Notes: generated by a model not told the origin, from the letters alone. Numbered from the stretch's first letter, positions 42,590 through 51,982 are shown. The stretch: 64,000 nt of DNA from Kineobactrum sediminis (GCF_002868715.1 NZ_PKLZ01000007.1:62001-126000), one strand, 5' to 3'. Made by a program: numbers and translations.

Positions 42590-43972
42590 ATGGCAGGCAA
42601 ATTCACCGAACAGGGCGGGGCTGCAACAATGGACCCCTCGCTTTTGCGGCGCTGGGTTACCTCCCGGCTGCTCAACCGGCTTACCGACCCTGGGCGCCGC
42701 AACGCTGCAGCGGCTCGCGCCGAGCAACAGCGCCTTCAAACCGGTGCCGGCCATATTGTTGAGTATTTCCATCAACTGGATGATCCCTACAGCTTGCTTG
42801 CGGCCCAGTGTATCGGCCCACTACTGGCCCATTATGATATCAGCATTCGCTGGCACCTGGTGCCTGGCCCCTCCGGAGCCAATCTGCCGGAGCCTGAATT
42901 ACTACCGGCACTGGCGCGCGATGATGCGGTTGCGGCCGCGCCTTTTTACGGCCTGCAGTGTCCGCCTCTGTTTGCGCCTTCCGCTGCGCTGTTACAGCGC
43001 GCACAGCGTATTTTCTCGGCCACTCCCGAGGCCGGGTTAGTGGAGGCCGCCGAAGCCCTGAGCAGTGCGGTGCTGACCAACAACGCCGATGCTCTCGACG
43101 TGTTGGCCCGGCGCCACGGTGAGTCATCGGACGCCGAGCGAGATGCCATGCTGGCCAGCGGCGAAGCGCGACGCACGGCGCTGCACCATTATTCCGGGGC
43201 GATGTTTTACTACGGGGGCGAGTGGTACTGGGGCGTTGATCGTCTCTACCACCTCGAACAGCGTTTGCAAGCGCTGGATGCCCTGCGCCGGCCCATGAAT
43301 GCCTGCCTCTACCCAAGGCCGCCAATTCGTACCGGCCCACGCAGGGATAAGGGCACCATGACACTCGAGTTTTACGCCTCCCTGCGCAGCCCCTACACCG
43401 CGCTAATTTACGATACGGTGGTAAGCCTGGCACGGGAGAGCGGAATCAACCTGGTGGTGCGGCCGGTTTTGCCGATGGTGATGCGGGGGGTGTCGGCAAC
43501 GCGCGACAAGGGTTTTTACATTTTCAGTGATGCGGCCCGGGAAGCCGCCGCACTGGGCGTGCCCTACGGCCCTTTCTACGATCCTATCGGCGAGCCGGTG
43601 CGCCGCTGTTATTCGCTGCTCCCCCTGGCGGAGGCGAAAGGTAAAAAGGTTGAGCTGATGAGCAGTTTCTTGCGCGCGGCCTTTGCCGAGGGCCGCAACA
43701 CGACGCGCAAGCGTACCCTGAAACGCATAGCGCAACGAGCCGGGCTGTCCTGGCGAGAGGCAAAAGCGCAGCTGGGCAAGTCGGGGTGGGAATCTGCTCT
43801 CGAGGCCAATCGCGAAGCGATGTATGCCTTCAATTGCTGGGGAGTACCCGCTTTCAGGTTACTCGACAGTAACGGTGCTACGCTGGTGACTGCCTGGGGT
43901 CAGGATCGCCTGTGGCTGGTCGCTGAGGTTCTGCAAAAGACCTTGGCGGAGGCGGCACAGCAGGAGTCATAA
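42590..43972 (+). CDS. Tandem DsbA/2-hydroxychromene-2-carboxylate-isomerase-like protein
   Basis: The 460-residue protein appears to hold two thioredoxin-fold DsbA/HCCA-isomerase domains. Each starts with a substrate-loop motif, EYFHQLDDPYSLLAAQ (about residue 58) and EFYASLRSPYTALIYD (about 265). The second has the NCWGVPAFRL cis-proline segment. Neither has a CxxC, so it is more like GSH-dependent isomerases or kappa GSTs than a disulfide oxidase. The ATG at 42590 follows GGGAG. Its 3' end overlaps the convergent acyltransferase gene by 95 bp. Substrate is unknown. Confidence 0.8.
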   Translation: MAGKFTEQGGAATMDPSLLRRWVTSRLLNRLTDPGRRNAAAARAEQQRLQTGAGHIVEYFHQLDDPYSLLAAQCIGPLLAHYDISIRWHLVPGPSGANLPEPELLPALARDDAVAAAPFYGLQCPPLFAPSAALLQRAQRIFSATPEAGLVEAAEALSSAVLTNNADALDVLARRHGESSDAERDAMLASGEARRTALHHYSGAMFYYGGEWYWGVDRLYHLEQRLQALDALRRPMNACLYPRPPIRTGPRRDKGTMTLEFYASLRSPYTALIYDTVVSLARESGINLVVRPVLPMVMRGVSATRDKGFYIFSDAAREAAALGVPYGPFYDPIGEPVRRCYSLLPLAEAKGKKVELMSSFLRAAFAEGRNTTRKRTLKRIAQRAGLSWREAKAQLGKSGWESALEANREAMYAFNCWGVPAFRLLDSNGATLVTAWGQDRLWLVAEVLQKTLAEAAQQES

Positions 43973-45698
43973 CTCCCGGGGTTAGCGTATTTTCCAGGTA
44001 GCGCTTGCGCTTGCCGGGCTTCAGCTGTTGCAGGTCCACCAGCAGAAACCCGTCGACGCAATGTCCAAACTCGCGATCGACATTGAAGGCGGTAATGGCA
44101 ATTCCCTCGGGATTTGCAATCCGGGTGTAGTGTTTGAACAGGGTGGGCAGCTGCAAACCCCGGCTTTTCAGGGCCGTACGCAGTATTCGCAGTCCCTGTT
44201 CCGCATCCAGCCCCGCAAACTCGGCATTGAGGGTTGTTTGCAGCAGAGGGTTTATCCGTAGTGGGGTACGGGCACTGACATCGAGCTCAAAGTGGTCATA
44301 GTGAGTGCTATAGAAATGTGCCAGTCGGGCGATGGCCTCTTCCCCATACAGCGGGCTGATGGAGACCGCGCCAAAAAGATAGCGAAAATGTGGATAGCGC
44401 CGCAGGTAGCAACCGATACCCTGCCACAGGTAGTCCAGGCTCTCGCGGGTCTGATAGCGGGGCTGAACGAAGCTGCGGCCCAGTTCCAGCCCGCACTCCA
44501 GATAGGGAGACATACCCGCTCCGAAGTGGAACAGGGTATGTGTATAGAGCGCACTTACGCCGCCCCGCTGTTGCAGCGTGCGGGCATCCCCCAGCCGATA
44601 GGCGCCAGCAATTTCCAGCTCGAGTGGATCCCAGAGCACCAGTTGCTGGTACTCGCGGTCAAAGCGATCGATGTCCCGGGGGAGGCCGCTGCCCTCGCCA
44701 ACGCAGCGGAACGTCAGCTCCCGCAAGCGTCCTATTTCCCGCATTACACAGGGAGCCTGAGGCATGTTGCATAAGAATATCTGCTTGCCGTCGGTAGTAA
44801 CCCCGAGTGATTCGCTGGCTGTTATTTCCTGGCGTAGCAACAGGCGATTCTCCGCCGGCGCCACTGTTTCGACAGACTTGAACAGCGGCTTTCGATCCCG
44901 TGCGATGCGATAAACGTGCTTGCGAAATAATGCGGCAAGCCCGGTAGCTGAAATCTCCAGGGCATCGTAGTGATCAAAGGGAACGGGTTTGCCGACCCTT
45001 GCATCAACCGCGTTATGTGTTTGCCTGAACATTTCACGCACCAGCAAAAGTGTGGAAAGTGGCTTGGCGAACACGGACATGCTGTAAAACAGTACCGAGT
45101 TACGCCCCGCAACATACACGGGCAAAATGGGCGACCGCGTTGCCCGGGCAATCTTTACGAACCCACGGTGCCAGTCGCCGTCCTTGACACCCTTTACACC
45201 AAATCGTGAAACCTCACCAGCGGGGAAAATAATCAGGGCACCCTCCTGAGCCAGGTGTTCCTTGATGCGTTGCAGGTTGCGTCGTGGAGTGCTTCCCCCC
45301 ATGTTATTGACTGGCAGCAAAACCTGCTGCAATGGCCCCACTGCCTCAAGCAGACTATTGGCAACCACTTTAACGTCCGGTCGCACCTGTCTCACAAGAT
45401 TCAACAAGGCCAGTCCGTCCAGGGACCCAATGGGATGATTCGCTGCAATGACCACCCGGCCCGTCGTTGGAATACGTGCGCGCTCGTTGTCGCGTATTTT
45501 AAGTGTGAAGTCGAAATAGCGCAGGACTTCTTCAATAAAATCGAAGCCCTCAAGGTAAGGATGTTGTCTGGCGAACTGTTTTAGACGGGATTCATGGAAA
45601 AGATAGCCAAGGAGCCGGGCCAGGCCGCTGGAAGTCCGGCGGTGTCTCTGGGATAGCCCGGGATAGCGGTTTTCAAGTAATTGCGCCACGTCAATCAT
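43878..45698 (-). CDS. Fused PlsC-type/OlsB-type acyltransferase (OlsF-like, possible ornithine lipid synthase)
   Basis: The 606-residue protein has an N-terminal lysophospholipid acyltransferase domain (about 60-270) with NHPIGSLDG (NHx4D) and the FPAGEVSR motif. The C-terminal acyl-ACP-dependent N-acyltransferase domain (about 290-560, PF13444 type) has LRELTFRCVGEGSG, YTHTLFHF and LECGLELGRSFVQPRYQ. This order matches OlsF, which makes ornithine lipids with one chain. Ornithine lipids replace phospholipids under phosphate limitation, and a Pho-type promoter lies about 400 bp away, although on the opposite strand. A plain hemolysin-like acyltransferase is the alternative. Confidence 0.8.
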   Translation of the reverse strand: MIDVAQLLENRYPGLSQRHRRTSSGLARLLGYLFHESRLKQFARQHPYLEGFDFIEEVLRYFDFTLKIRDNERARIPTTGRVVIAANHPIGSLDGLALLNLVRQVRPDVKVVANSLLEAVGPLQQVLLPVNNMGGSTPRRNLQRIKEHLAQEGALIIFPAGEVSRFGVKGVKDGDWHRGFVKIARATRSPILPVYVAGRNSVLFYSMSVFAKPLSTLLLVREMFRQTHNAVDARVGKPVPFDHYDALEISATGLAALFRKHVYRIARDRKPLFKSVETVAPAENRLLLRQEITASESLGVTTDGKQIFLCNMPQAPCVMREIGRLRELTFRCVGEGSGLPRDIDRFDREYQQLVLWDPLELEIAGAYRLGDARTLQQRGGVSALYTHTLFHFGAGMSPYLECGLELGRSFVQPRYQTRESLDYLWQGIGCYLRRYPHFRYLFGAVSISPLYGEEAIARLAHFYSTHYDHFELDVSARTPLRINPLLQTTLNAEFAGLDAEQGLRILRTALKSRGLQLPTLFKHYTRIANPEGIAITAFNVDREFGHCVDGFLLVDLQQLKPGKRKRYLENTLTPGVMTPAVPPPPRSFAEPQRPATGDPDPRQSPA

Positions 45699-45722
45699 TA
45701 TTATCAGCCTTTTAGTGCCAGC

Positions 45723-45923
45723 TCAGGTTGTCTGATTAATAAGATAGGAGGGGTCTTCGTGACCATTCCAGGGGGTGCCATGTCGTACAGGCGTCTCCCG
45801 TCGCTGTACTGAAATCACCGAAATCTCGCCACCGTTACGCAGAAAGGCATCAACATGTGCATTGATTTCCTGTCGTGTGCGTTCTTTCTGGTTAAGTTCT
45901 GCAGGGGAATAAAAGGCTTTCAC
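45723..45923 (-). CDS. Small SutA-like protein
   Basis: The 66-residue protein starts at a GTG with AGGAG 8 bp upstream. Its core, NQKERTRQEINAHVDAFLRNGG, resembles the QKER-AFL-GG core of Pseudomonas SutA, a small RNA-polymerase-binding regulator of slow growth, though the acidic N-terminus of SutA is missing. The frame is open further upstream without better starts. It lies just upstream of the OlsF-like gene on the same strand (24-bp gap) and may be cotranscribed. The family assignment rests on a short motif and needs a profile search. Confidence 0.6.
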   Translation of the reverse strand: MKAFYSPAELNQKERTRQEINAHVDAFLRNGGEISVISVQRRETPVRHGTPWNGHEDPSYLINQTT

Positions 45924-46058
45924 GAATTCTGCTCCTGACCGGTGTATTTCCCCTAGCGTGCGCTGCCGCTGTTGCAAAAAGAAGACAGGATTATGACGTT
46001 TTGTTGACCTGAAGCTGTGAAGACAAGGGCCAAATTGCACTCTGTGATTGCAATAAAA

Positions 46059-46103
46059 ATGTCACATATCGATCACATAACTGTCATTTAGTCTCTCTAC
46101 TAT
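46059..46103 (+). promoter_or_regulatory. Pho-box promoter for the TonB-dependent receptor
   Basis: Three 7-bp PhoB half-sites recur every 11 bp: ATGTCAC (46059), CGATCAC (46070) and CTGTCAT (46081), separated by AT-rich 4-nt spacers (ATAT, ATAA). After the last one comes a 10-bp gap and a -10-like TACTAT (46098-46103). This replaces a -35 element exactly as in classical PhoB-activated promoters. Transcription would start near 46110, leaving about 75 nt of leader. Confidence 0.78.
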
Positions 46104-46184
46104 GGCCCCATCCTGAGCGGCAAACGGTTCACAGAAAATCGATGCGCTCCGGCACCCAGTCATCAGGATCATCGGGAACCCAGA

Positions 46185-49100
46185 ATGAAGCCAACTTTTT
46201 CTCGCGTCAGTGCCACCGCCGTCTTGCTGTTCTCAGCGTGGTTTGCCAATGCAGCTGATGAACTTGTTTTGCAGGTAAATCAGCAGACCGGTAGCGCAGC
46301 GGGGCTTACCGTAGTGCTTGACGGAACCGTCACCAGAACACTGGATGAGGCCGGCCTGGTGTATTTTGATTTGTCCCCGGGCGCGCACAGCGTGCAGATC
46401 ATGGACGGTGACCAGACCGTCCACAGTTTCCGCTTCAATTCCGCCGAAGGACAGTTGGCCGATATCCTGGTGGCGCTTGCCGAAGGCCAGGATCCGGTGG
46501 CCACAGTTGAGGCCTATTTTCCTTCCGAGACCGCGGCGCAGCGCGCCCGCGCCGCCACTGGTCGGGTTGAGGGCAGGGTGCGCTCCGCGGGTTCCGGGGT
46601 TGCACAGGCATCGGTTACTCTGGACGGCGCCATCACCAGGACGACGGTTACTGACGATGCGGGCCGCTACGAGCTCGAGGTGCCGCGGGGCCTTTATACC
46701 CTCACCATCAGCCATCCCGATCTGGGTACGCGCAGCGTCGACGATTATCGCGTCATAGCAAATGCCGCCAAGCGCTCCGAGTTCACTCTGCGCAGCCCTG
46801 AACAACGGGTCAGTATCAATGTGCCCCAGCTGGAGGAAGTCACGGTTATTGCGAGCCTGCCCACGGGCGGCCTGCAGGATAGCGAGCGCTACGCAACCAA
46901 CGTCATCAATACCCTGGATGTTGAACAACTGGCCCGTTTCGGTGATACGGATGTCGCGGCATCAGTCATCCGTGTGCCCAGTGTTACGGTACAGGACGGG
47001 CAGTTCGTTTTCATTCGCGGCCTGGGTGACCGCTATGTCAGCAGCACCCTTAATGGTGCCACAATGCCCAGTACCAATCCCGCCAAACGCACTGTGCCGC
47101 TGGACCTGTTTCCCAGCAGCATGGTGGAACAGCTCGATATCCGTAAAAGCTTCATTGCCACCATGCCCGGTGAGAGCACCGGCGGTAATCTAGAGATCAA
47201 CACGCGCACGTTTCCTAACGATGCGTCTGGCAAGGTGTCTTTCCAGCTGGGGTACGTTGATGGTGTAACCGGCAAGGATGCCTACGTCGATCCGATCAGT
47301 GGTGACTTTGATGTGATCGGCTGGGACGACGGCGCGCGGCAGCGTCCCGCGATTGCCTATGCTGTCGCCGAGGCCCTGCGCTTTTCCGAATTTTACAATG
47401 CACGCGTGCAACAGGAGCTGGGCAAGCTGGGCGCCGGTGCGATCAGTGACGATTTCAATTTCGACGAGGAAACGGCAACACCCGATGTCTCCCTTGGCCT
47501 GAGTTATGGGGACGTATTCGACATTGACCTGTGGGGTGGCGCCGAGCTCGGTTATTTCGCCGCCGCCAACTACAAGAACGAGCGCAGTGTCCGCAAGGAC
47601 GGTATCCGCCGTACCTACGGCGGTGTGAATGCCTCGCGAGTACTGGATGACTTCACCTTCGAGCAGTTCGATAATGATATCGACGCCAGCGGCCTGTTTT
47701 CGGTTGGCCTGAATCTCGGCCAGACGAGTTTCACCTCAAACACGATCGCCTCCCGTGTCACCAGCGAGTCGGTAAGGGTGGAAGACGGTTTTGATGGCGA
47801 CGAGCTGGTGCCATCCACAGGCTGGTCAATCGAGTGGGAGGAGCGCCAGTTCCTCTCCCAGCAGCTGACCGGTGAGCACATGCTCGGGAGTGATGAGGCG
47901 TGGACGCTGAGCTGGCAGGGTACCGCAAGCCGAGCGGAACGCTACGCGCCGGATCGACGTGAAGTGCGGTTTGACCTGCAGGGCAACGATGGTGTCTTCA
48001 ACTTGCAGACCGCCCAGCTGATTCGTCGCTACGATGACCTGGTTGATGACAACCTCGATGTGTCGGTTGATGCTGAATACCTGTTTTCCAACGGCAATTT
48101 TGAGTCCACGCTGGAGTTTGGTGTCAATGCCATCAAGCGGGAGCGGGACTCAGACTCTGATACCTACGGTTTCCAGGGTGGTTTGTTGGCGGTGGACGAC
48201 AACGCCCCGAATCTTCGTGTCTCCGATGTGATCAATGACGATACGATCACCGGTGTTAACAGTACCGGTTTCAACTTTCTCGACAAGACATTACCCAGCG
48301 ACAGCTATGAAGCGGAACTGGACCTCAACAGTATTTACCTGTCCTACGATTTGCTCTGGAACCTGAAGTATCAGTTGGTTGCCGGTGTTCGTTACGAGGA
48401 GTACTCCCAGACCACTGATACCTTCAGCCTTTCCGGTGAACAGGGTGCGGTGCAGTCGGTTCTGGAGGAAAACTCGGTATTACCCTCGTTAAGCCTCAAC
48501 TGGTTCATTACCGATGAGCAACAGTTGCGTTTTGGTGTGTCCAAAACAGTCGCCCGTCCCGATTTCAAGGAAACCTCCAACGCCACCTTCTACGATCAGG
48601 AATTCAACTTCCGCGTTATCGGTAATCCCGCCCTGCAGGTGTCTGATGTCACCAACTACGATGTGCGCTGGGAGAAGTACTGGTCTGATCAGGAGTCCGT
48701 TAGCGTCGCCCTGTTCTACAAGGATATGCAGGACCCCATTGAGCGTGTAGTACAGCCGGCATCCGGTACCGCGGGTAACTCACGCACGTTTCAGAATGCA
48801 GAGTCGGCCGAGATCCTTGGTGTTGAAGTGGATGGGCGCAAGGATTTCGCGCTTGATGCCACCTACAGCAAAAGCTTCTTTGTGGCCCTGAACGGAAGTT
48901 ATATCGACTCCGAAGTGACCCTGCTCAATGGTAACAAGCGTGAACTGCAGGGCGCGCCGGAATACACCTTCAACCTGATTCTTGGCTACGACGATATCGG
49001 CGCGGGGCATGAGTTGACCCTGCTGCTGAACCAGAGCGGCGACACCATTGTAGACGTTGGTGTTTCCGGGCAACCGGATGTTCTTCTGGAGCCCAGAATG

Positions 49101-49265
49101 GATCTCAATCTGGTCTACCGTTATTCACTTTCCGACACTTTTACCTTTCGCGCGAAATTCGAAAACATTCTCGATGCGGAAGTCGAATTCACTCAGGGCG
49201 GCAATATCTTCCAGCGTTACAAGCGCGGCTTTGAGGTGAAAGCAGGTTTCGATTGGGTCTTCTGA
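46185..49265 (+). CDS. TonB-dependent outer-membrane receptor with N-terminal carboxypeptidase-regulatory-like domains
   Basis: The 1026-residue protein has a signal peptide (residues 1-23, ending ANA) and two beta-sandwich domains. The second (about 125-200) resembles the CarboxypepD_reg domain (DDAGRYELEVPRG). A TonB-box-like EEVTVIAS (about 218) precedes the plug, with VFIRGLGDRYVSSTLNG and GESTGGNLEINTR. A 22-strand barrel ends in the usual aromatic residue (GFDWVF). It imports a ligand through the outer membrane using TonB. The Pho-box promoter suggests a phosphorus compound (inference). It is followed 67 bp later by a lipoprotein gene, probably its surface partner. Confidence 0.9.
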   Translation: MKPTFSRVSATAVLLFSAWFANAADELVLQVNQQTGSAAGLTVVLDGTVTRTLDEAGLVYFDLSPGAHSVQIMDGDQTVHSFRFNSAEGQLADILVALAEGQDPVATVEAYFPSETAAQRARAATGRVEGRVRSAGSGVAQASVTLDGAITRTTVTDDAGRYELEVPRGLYTLTISHPDLGTRSVDDYRVIANAAKRSEFTLRSPEQRVSINVPQLEEVTVIASLPTGGLQDSERYATNVINTLDVEQLARFGDTDVAASVIRVPSVTVQDGQFVFIRGLGDRYVSSTLNGATMPSTNPAKRTVPLDLFPSSMVEQLDIRKSFIATMPGESTGGNLEINTRTFPNDASGKVSFQLGYVDGVTGKDAYVDPISGDFDVIGWDDGARQRPAIAYAVAEALRFSEFYNARVQQELGKLGAGAISDDFNFDEETATPDVSLGLSYGDVFDIDLWGGAELGYFAAANYKNERSVRKDGIRRTYGGVNASRVLDDFTFEQFDNDIDASGLFSVGLNLGQTSFTSNTIASRVTSESVRVEDGFDGDELVPSTGWSIEWEERQFLSQQLTGEHMLGSDEAWTLSWQGTASRAERYAPDRREVRFDLQGNDGVFNLQTAQLIRRYDDLVDDNLDVSVDAEYLFSNGNFESTLEFGVNAIKRERDSDSDTYGFQGGLLAVDDNAPNLRVSDVINDDTITGVNSTGFNFLDKTLPSDSYEAELDLNSIYLSYDLLWNLKYQLVAGVRYEEYSQTTDTFSLSGEQGAVQSVLEENSVLPSLSLNWFITDEQQLRFGVSKTVARPDFKETSNATFYDQEFNFRVIGNPALQVSDVTNYDVRWEKYWSDQESVSVALFYKDMQDPIERVVQPASGTAGNSRTFQNAESAEILGVEVDGRKDFALDATYSKSFFVALNGSYIDSEVTLLNGNKRELQGAPEYTFNLILGYDDIGAGHELTLLLNQSGDTIVDVGVSGQPDVLLEPRMDLNLVYRYSLSDTFTFRAKFENILDAEVEFTQGGNIFQRYKRGFEVKAGFDWVF

Positions 49266-49332
49266 TCGAACAATCGCCGAGGGGCGTGAGCAATCAATTT
49301 TTACCATACCGGCAAAAAACCCAGGAGTAGTT

Positions 49333-50775
49333 ATGGAACTGAAAAAACTAGCAATCGCCACGGCGGTCCTCGGCTCTCTCGGCGGTCTTTACGGCTGCTC
49401 TGAAGGTGATGATTCAACGATCACCATTGACGCCCCAACCACCGTCACCAATCCACCGCCTGTTGATAACGGCGATACTGGCGGTAGCACAACCTCCAGC
49501 TGCCCGGACTGGTCCTCAGCCCGCGTCAAGGACGCCGACGGTAACGATGTCTGCCAGCTGCCGGCAGCAATTCTCGAAGATCGTACACTCACCAGCGACA
49601 AGGTCTGGTTCATGGAATCCCGTGTGACTGTGGGTAACGGTAATCTGGAGATGTCAGTTGACGAAGGCTTCCTGTCGAATGGCAACGCGGTCACGTCCGC
49701 TACCCTGAGCATTCAACCGGGCACCGAAATCAAGGGCCAGACCGGCAGCTTTGCCAACCTGATTATCACCCGTGGCTCAATGATTATGGCCCAGGGCACC
49801 GCCGATGCGCCCATCATCTTCAGTTCCGACGATGCAGGTTACGACGGTACCGGTGAGTGGGGCGGGCTGATCATGCACGGCTATGCTCCGCACAATGAAT
49901 GCCTGACAGCGGACCAGGGAGCAATCGCCTGTAACGTTGACTCCGAAGGTGAATCCGGTTTCGGCGGTGGTTATTCGCCTGAAGACAACAGCGGTGTTCT
50001 CAACTATGTCATTGTTACAGAGGGCGGGTTTGAATTCGCTACAGGTAACGAGATCAACGGTATTTCGTTGATTGGTGTGGGTTCTGGTACTGAGATGGAA
50101 TACATCCAGGTCAACAGCAACGCCGACGATGGTATTGAGTACTACGGCGGCACCGTGAATACCCGCTACCTGGTGCTTACCAACAATCTTGATGATTCCG
50201 TTGACTGGGATGAAGGTTTCAGCGGCAACATACAGTATGCGCTGGTGACCCAGGGTCCGGAAACATTTGGTAACCTCATTGAAGCGGATACCGAAGGCAC
50301 CCTCGATTTTCTCTCCCGGCCGACCATTGCCAACGCAACCTTTGTAGGGGGCGGTGAAAAGTCAACGGCAGCGGTATTCAAGGCGACATCCGGTGGTTTT
50401 ATACACCACTCAGTGTTTACCTTTAACGAAGCCGATTCCGTGTTTACAGGTGACACTACCTGTGTTGACGCGTCACGCGCAGCAGCGGTTGGTACCGAGC
50501 TTGTTTACACCAACGTGATTGCCGATTGTGACGTTGCCGGTGATGTGGTCCTGTTGCCTTCGCTGGTGCCCGATGTAGAACTGGATGCCAATTATGCCGC
50601 ACAAGTGGCTGAAGCTGCCGCAGTTGGCCCCCTGGACATTGATGACATTAATGCAACCTACCCGGTGAGTGTCGCGGACCCTGCGTTCTTTGATGTAACC
50701 GACTATGCCGGTGCAGTGGATCCCTCCGCTACCAGCTTCTGGTACGAAGGCTGGACCCTGCCCGATACCTTGTAA
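49333..50775 (+). CDS. Secreted lipoprotein with beta-helix-like repeats, partner of the TonB receptor
   Basis: The 480-residue protein has a lipoprotein signal (LYGC, Cys22), a Thr/Pro/Gly-rich linker (about 25-60) and a Gly/Asn/Asp-rich, strand-rich body (TVGNGNLEMSV, SIQPGTEIKGQ, GEWGGLIMHG, NADDGIEYYGG), as in right-handed beta-helix proteins. I recognise no catalytic motif. Such lipoproteins often follow a TonB receptor gene in marine gammaproteobacteria and probably help capture the ligand, which is not known. Expression from the same Pho promoter is likely, since only a 67-bp gap separates them, and a terminator follows. Confidence 0.75.
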   Translation: MELKKLAIATAVLGSLGGLYGCSEGDDSTITIDAPTTVTNPPPVDNGDTGGSTTSSCPDWSSARVKDADGNDVCQLPAAILEDRTLTSDKVWFMESRVTVGNGNLEMSVDEGFLSNGNAVTSATLSIQPGTEIKGQTGSFANLIITRGSMIMAQGTADAPIIFSSDDAGYDGTGEWGGLIMHGYAPHNECLTADQGAIACNVDSEGESGFGGGYSPEDNSGVLNYVIVTEGGFEFATGNEINGISLIGVGSGTEMEYIQVNSNADDGIEYYGGTVNTRYLVLTNNLDDSVDWDEGFSGNIQYALVTQGPETFGNLIEADTEGTLDFLSRPTIANATFVGGGEKSTAAVFKATSGGFIHHSVFTFNEADSVFTGDTTCVDASRAAAVGTELVYTNVIADCDVAGDVVLLPSLVPDVELDANYAAQVAEAAAVGPLDIDDINATYPVSVADPAFFDVTDYAGAVDPSATSFWYEGWTLPDTL

Positions 50776-50801
50776 TGTTCTGATCTAATCAGTCCCCTTT
50801 G

Positions 50802-50830
50802 AACGCCAGCCTCGAGCTGGCGTTTTTTTT
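50802..50830 (+). terminator. Intrinsic terminator after the lipoprotein gene
   Basis: A 9-bp stem (AACGCCAGC and GCTGGCGTT) with a 5-nt loop runs into eight or more T residues. It ends the receptor-lipoprotein unit. Confidence 0.9.
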
Positions 50831-50843
50831 GTGCAGAATGTTT

Positions 50844-51926
50844 TCAGGGAAGGCGTGTGCCGATTTGCCTGCGGCCATCGATTGATGGCAGGTCCAGCAG
50901 GGTAAGCACACCCGGTGCCGCTGCGGCCACTGCCGGGATGGCATTAACCAGCCAGCAGGCGGCGGAGGCGTTGCCCCCACCCGCAGCACCCGGTTCGAAA
51001 TGGTCGTGGGCATGCAGGCTGATAGTGACGTCCGGATTGCCACTGATGATGACCTGGTGACACCCCTGTCCCGTGGGCGGGTAGGGCCAGTCGGACGCGC
51101 AGTTATCATCAATACGGGTAATATGTTCAAGTACGAAACGCGCTTTGCCTTCATGCATTCCTCGCACTTCAAACCGGAATGCTCCCTGGGTGCCGGCTGC
51201 AAACAAGCCCATTCCCGGTATCGTAATATCAGTCTCCAGGGCCCTGCGTTCAACAGACACTTCAATGGCATCGACCGTTTGCCCCATGGCGTCACCGACC
51301 ATGCGAACCATCGGTGCCCACACCATCTCGATCGCAAAGTCGTGCAACATCAGTGGAAGCACAGCCATGTCGCCGCCAAAGCCGATGACTTTCCGTACCA
51401 CATGGGGCTGGTCATAGAGCGCGTAATTGAATATTTCGCGACTACGGATTTCAGTGATCGCTGAACTGGTGCCGCTGACGAGCGCCGGGAGCATGTCCAT
51501 GGCCCAGCCCGGGTCGATGCCGGATACAAACAGTGAGCTATCACCTCGATCGCAGGCATCCGAGACCGGCCGCAAAATGTCCGGGAGGGTCGATTCGGGG
51601 TGCAGGTAGCTGTAAAAAGCGCTGGATACGACATTGCAGCCCGCTTCCAGGCAGGCGAGCAAATCGGCCATCGCCTCCTGCGGGCGAATGTCGGCGGTTG
51701 CACAGTAAACCACTGCGTCGGCTCCCGCTGTGAGTAGTGCGCGCCAGTTATCGGTGGCCACGACACCGATTGGGGCTACGCCTGCGATCACCCCTGCATC
51801 AACGCCGATTTTGTCAGGATTGGCAACCACCACCCCGACCAGCTCCAGGTCCCGGTGCGACAAAATAGCCCGGATCGCCGGACGGCCGACATTACCCGTG
51901 CCCCAGACAATGATACGCAGACTCAT
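50844..51926 (-). CDS. NAD(P)-dependent dehydrogenase, dihydrodipicolinate reductase-like (amine dehydrogenase family)
   Basis: The 360-residue protein has an N-terminal Rossmann motif VWGTGNVGRPAIRAI and a body resembling the DapB-like NAD(P)H-dependent amine dehydrogenase/2,4-diaminopentanoate dehydrogenase family (DAVVYCATADIRP, SGIDPGWAMDMLP). Substrate is unknown. The ATG at 51926 has AGGAG 9 bp upstream; a TTG one codon earlier is possible. It is divergent from the Pho-box gene at 52068, and I see no Pho box oriented for it. Confidence 0.78.
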   Translation of the reverse strand: MSLRIIVWGTGNVGRPAIRAILSHRDLELVGVVVANPDKIGVDAGVIAGVAPIGVVATDNWRALLTAGADAVVYCATADIRPQEAMADLLACLEAGCNVVSSAFYSYLHPESTLPDILRPVSDACDRGDSSLFVSGIDPGWAMDMLPALVSGTSSAITEIRSREIFNYALYDQPHVVRKVIGFGGDMAVLPLMLHDFAIEMVWAPMVRMVGDAMGQTVDAIEVSVERRALETDITIPGMGLFAAGTQGAFRFEVRGMHEGKARFVLEHITRIDDNCASDWPYPPTGQGCHQVIISGNPDVTISLHAHDHFEPGAAGGGNASAACWLVNAIPAVAAAAPGVLTLLDLPSIDGRRQIGTRLP

Positions 51927-51982
51927 CAACGACTACTCCTGATTATTTTTATGTGCCCTGTGGTGGCGACTCCGGTCGTGAT

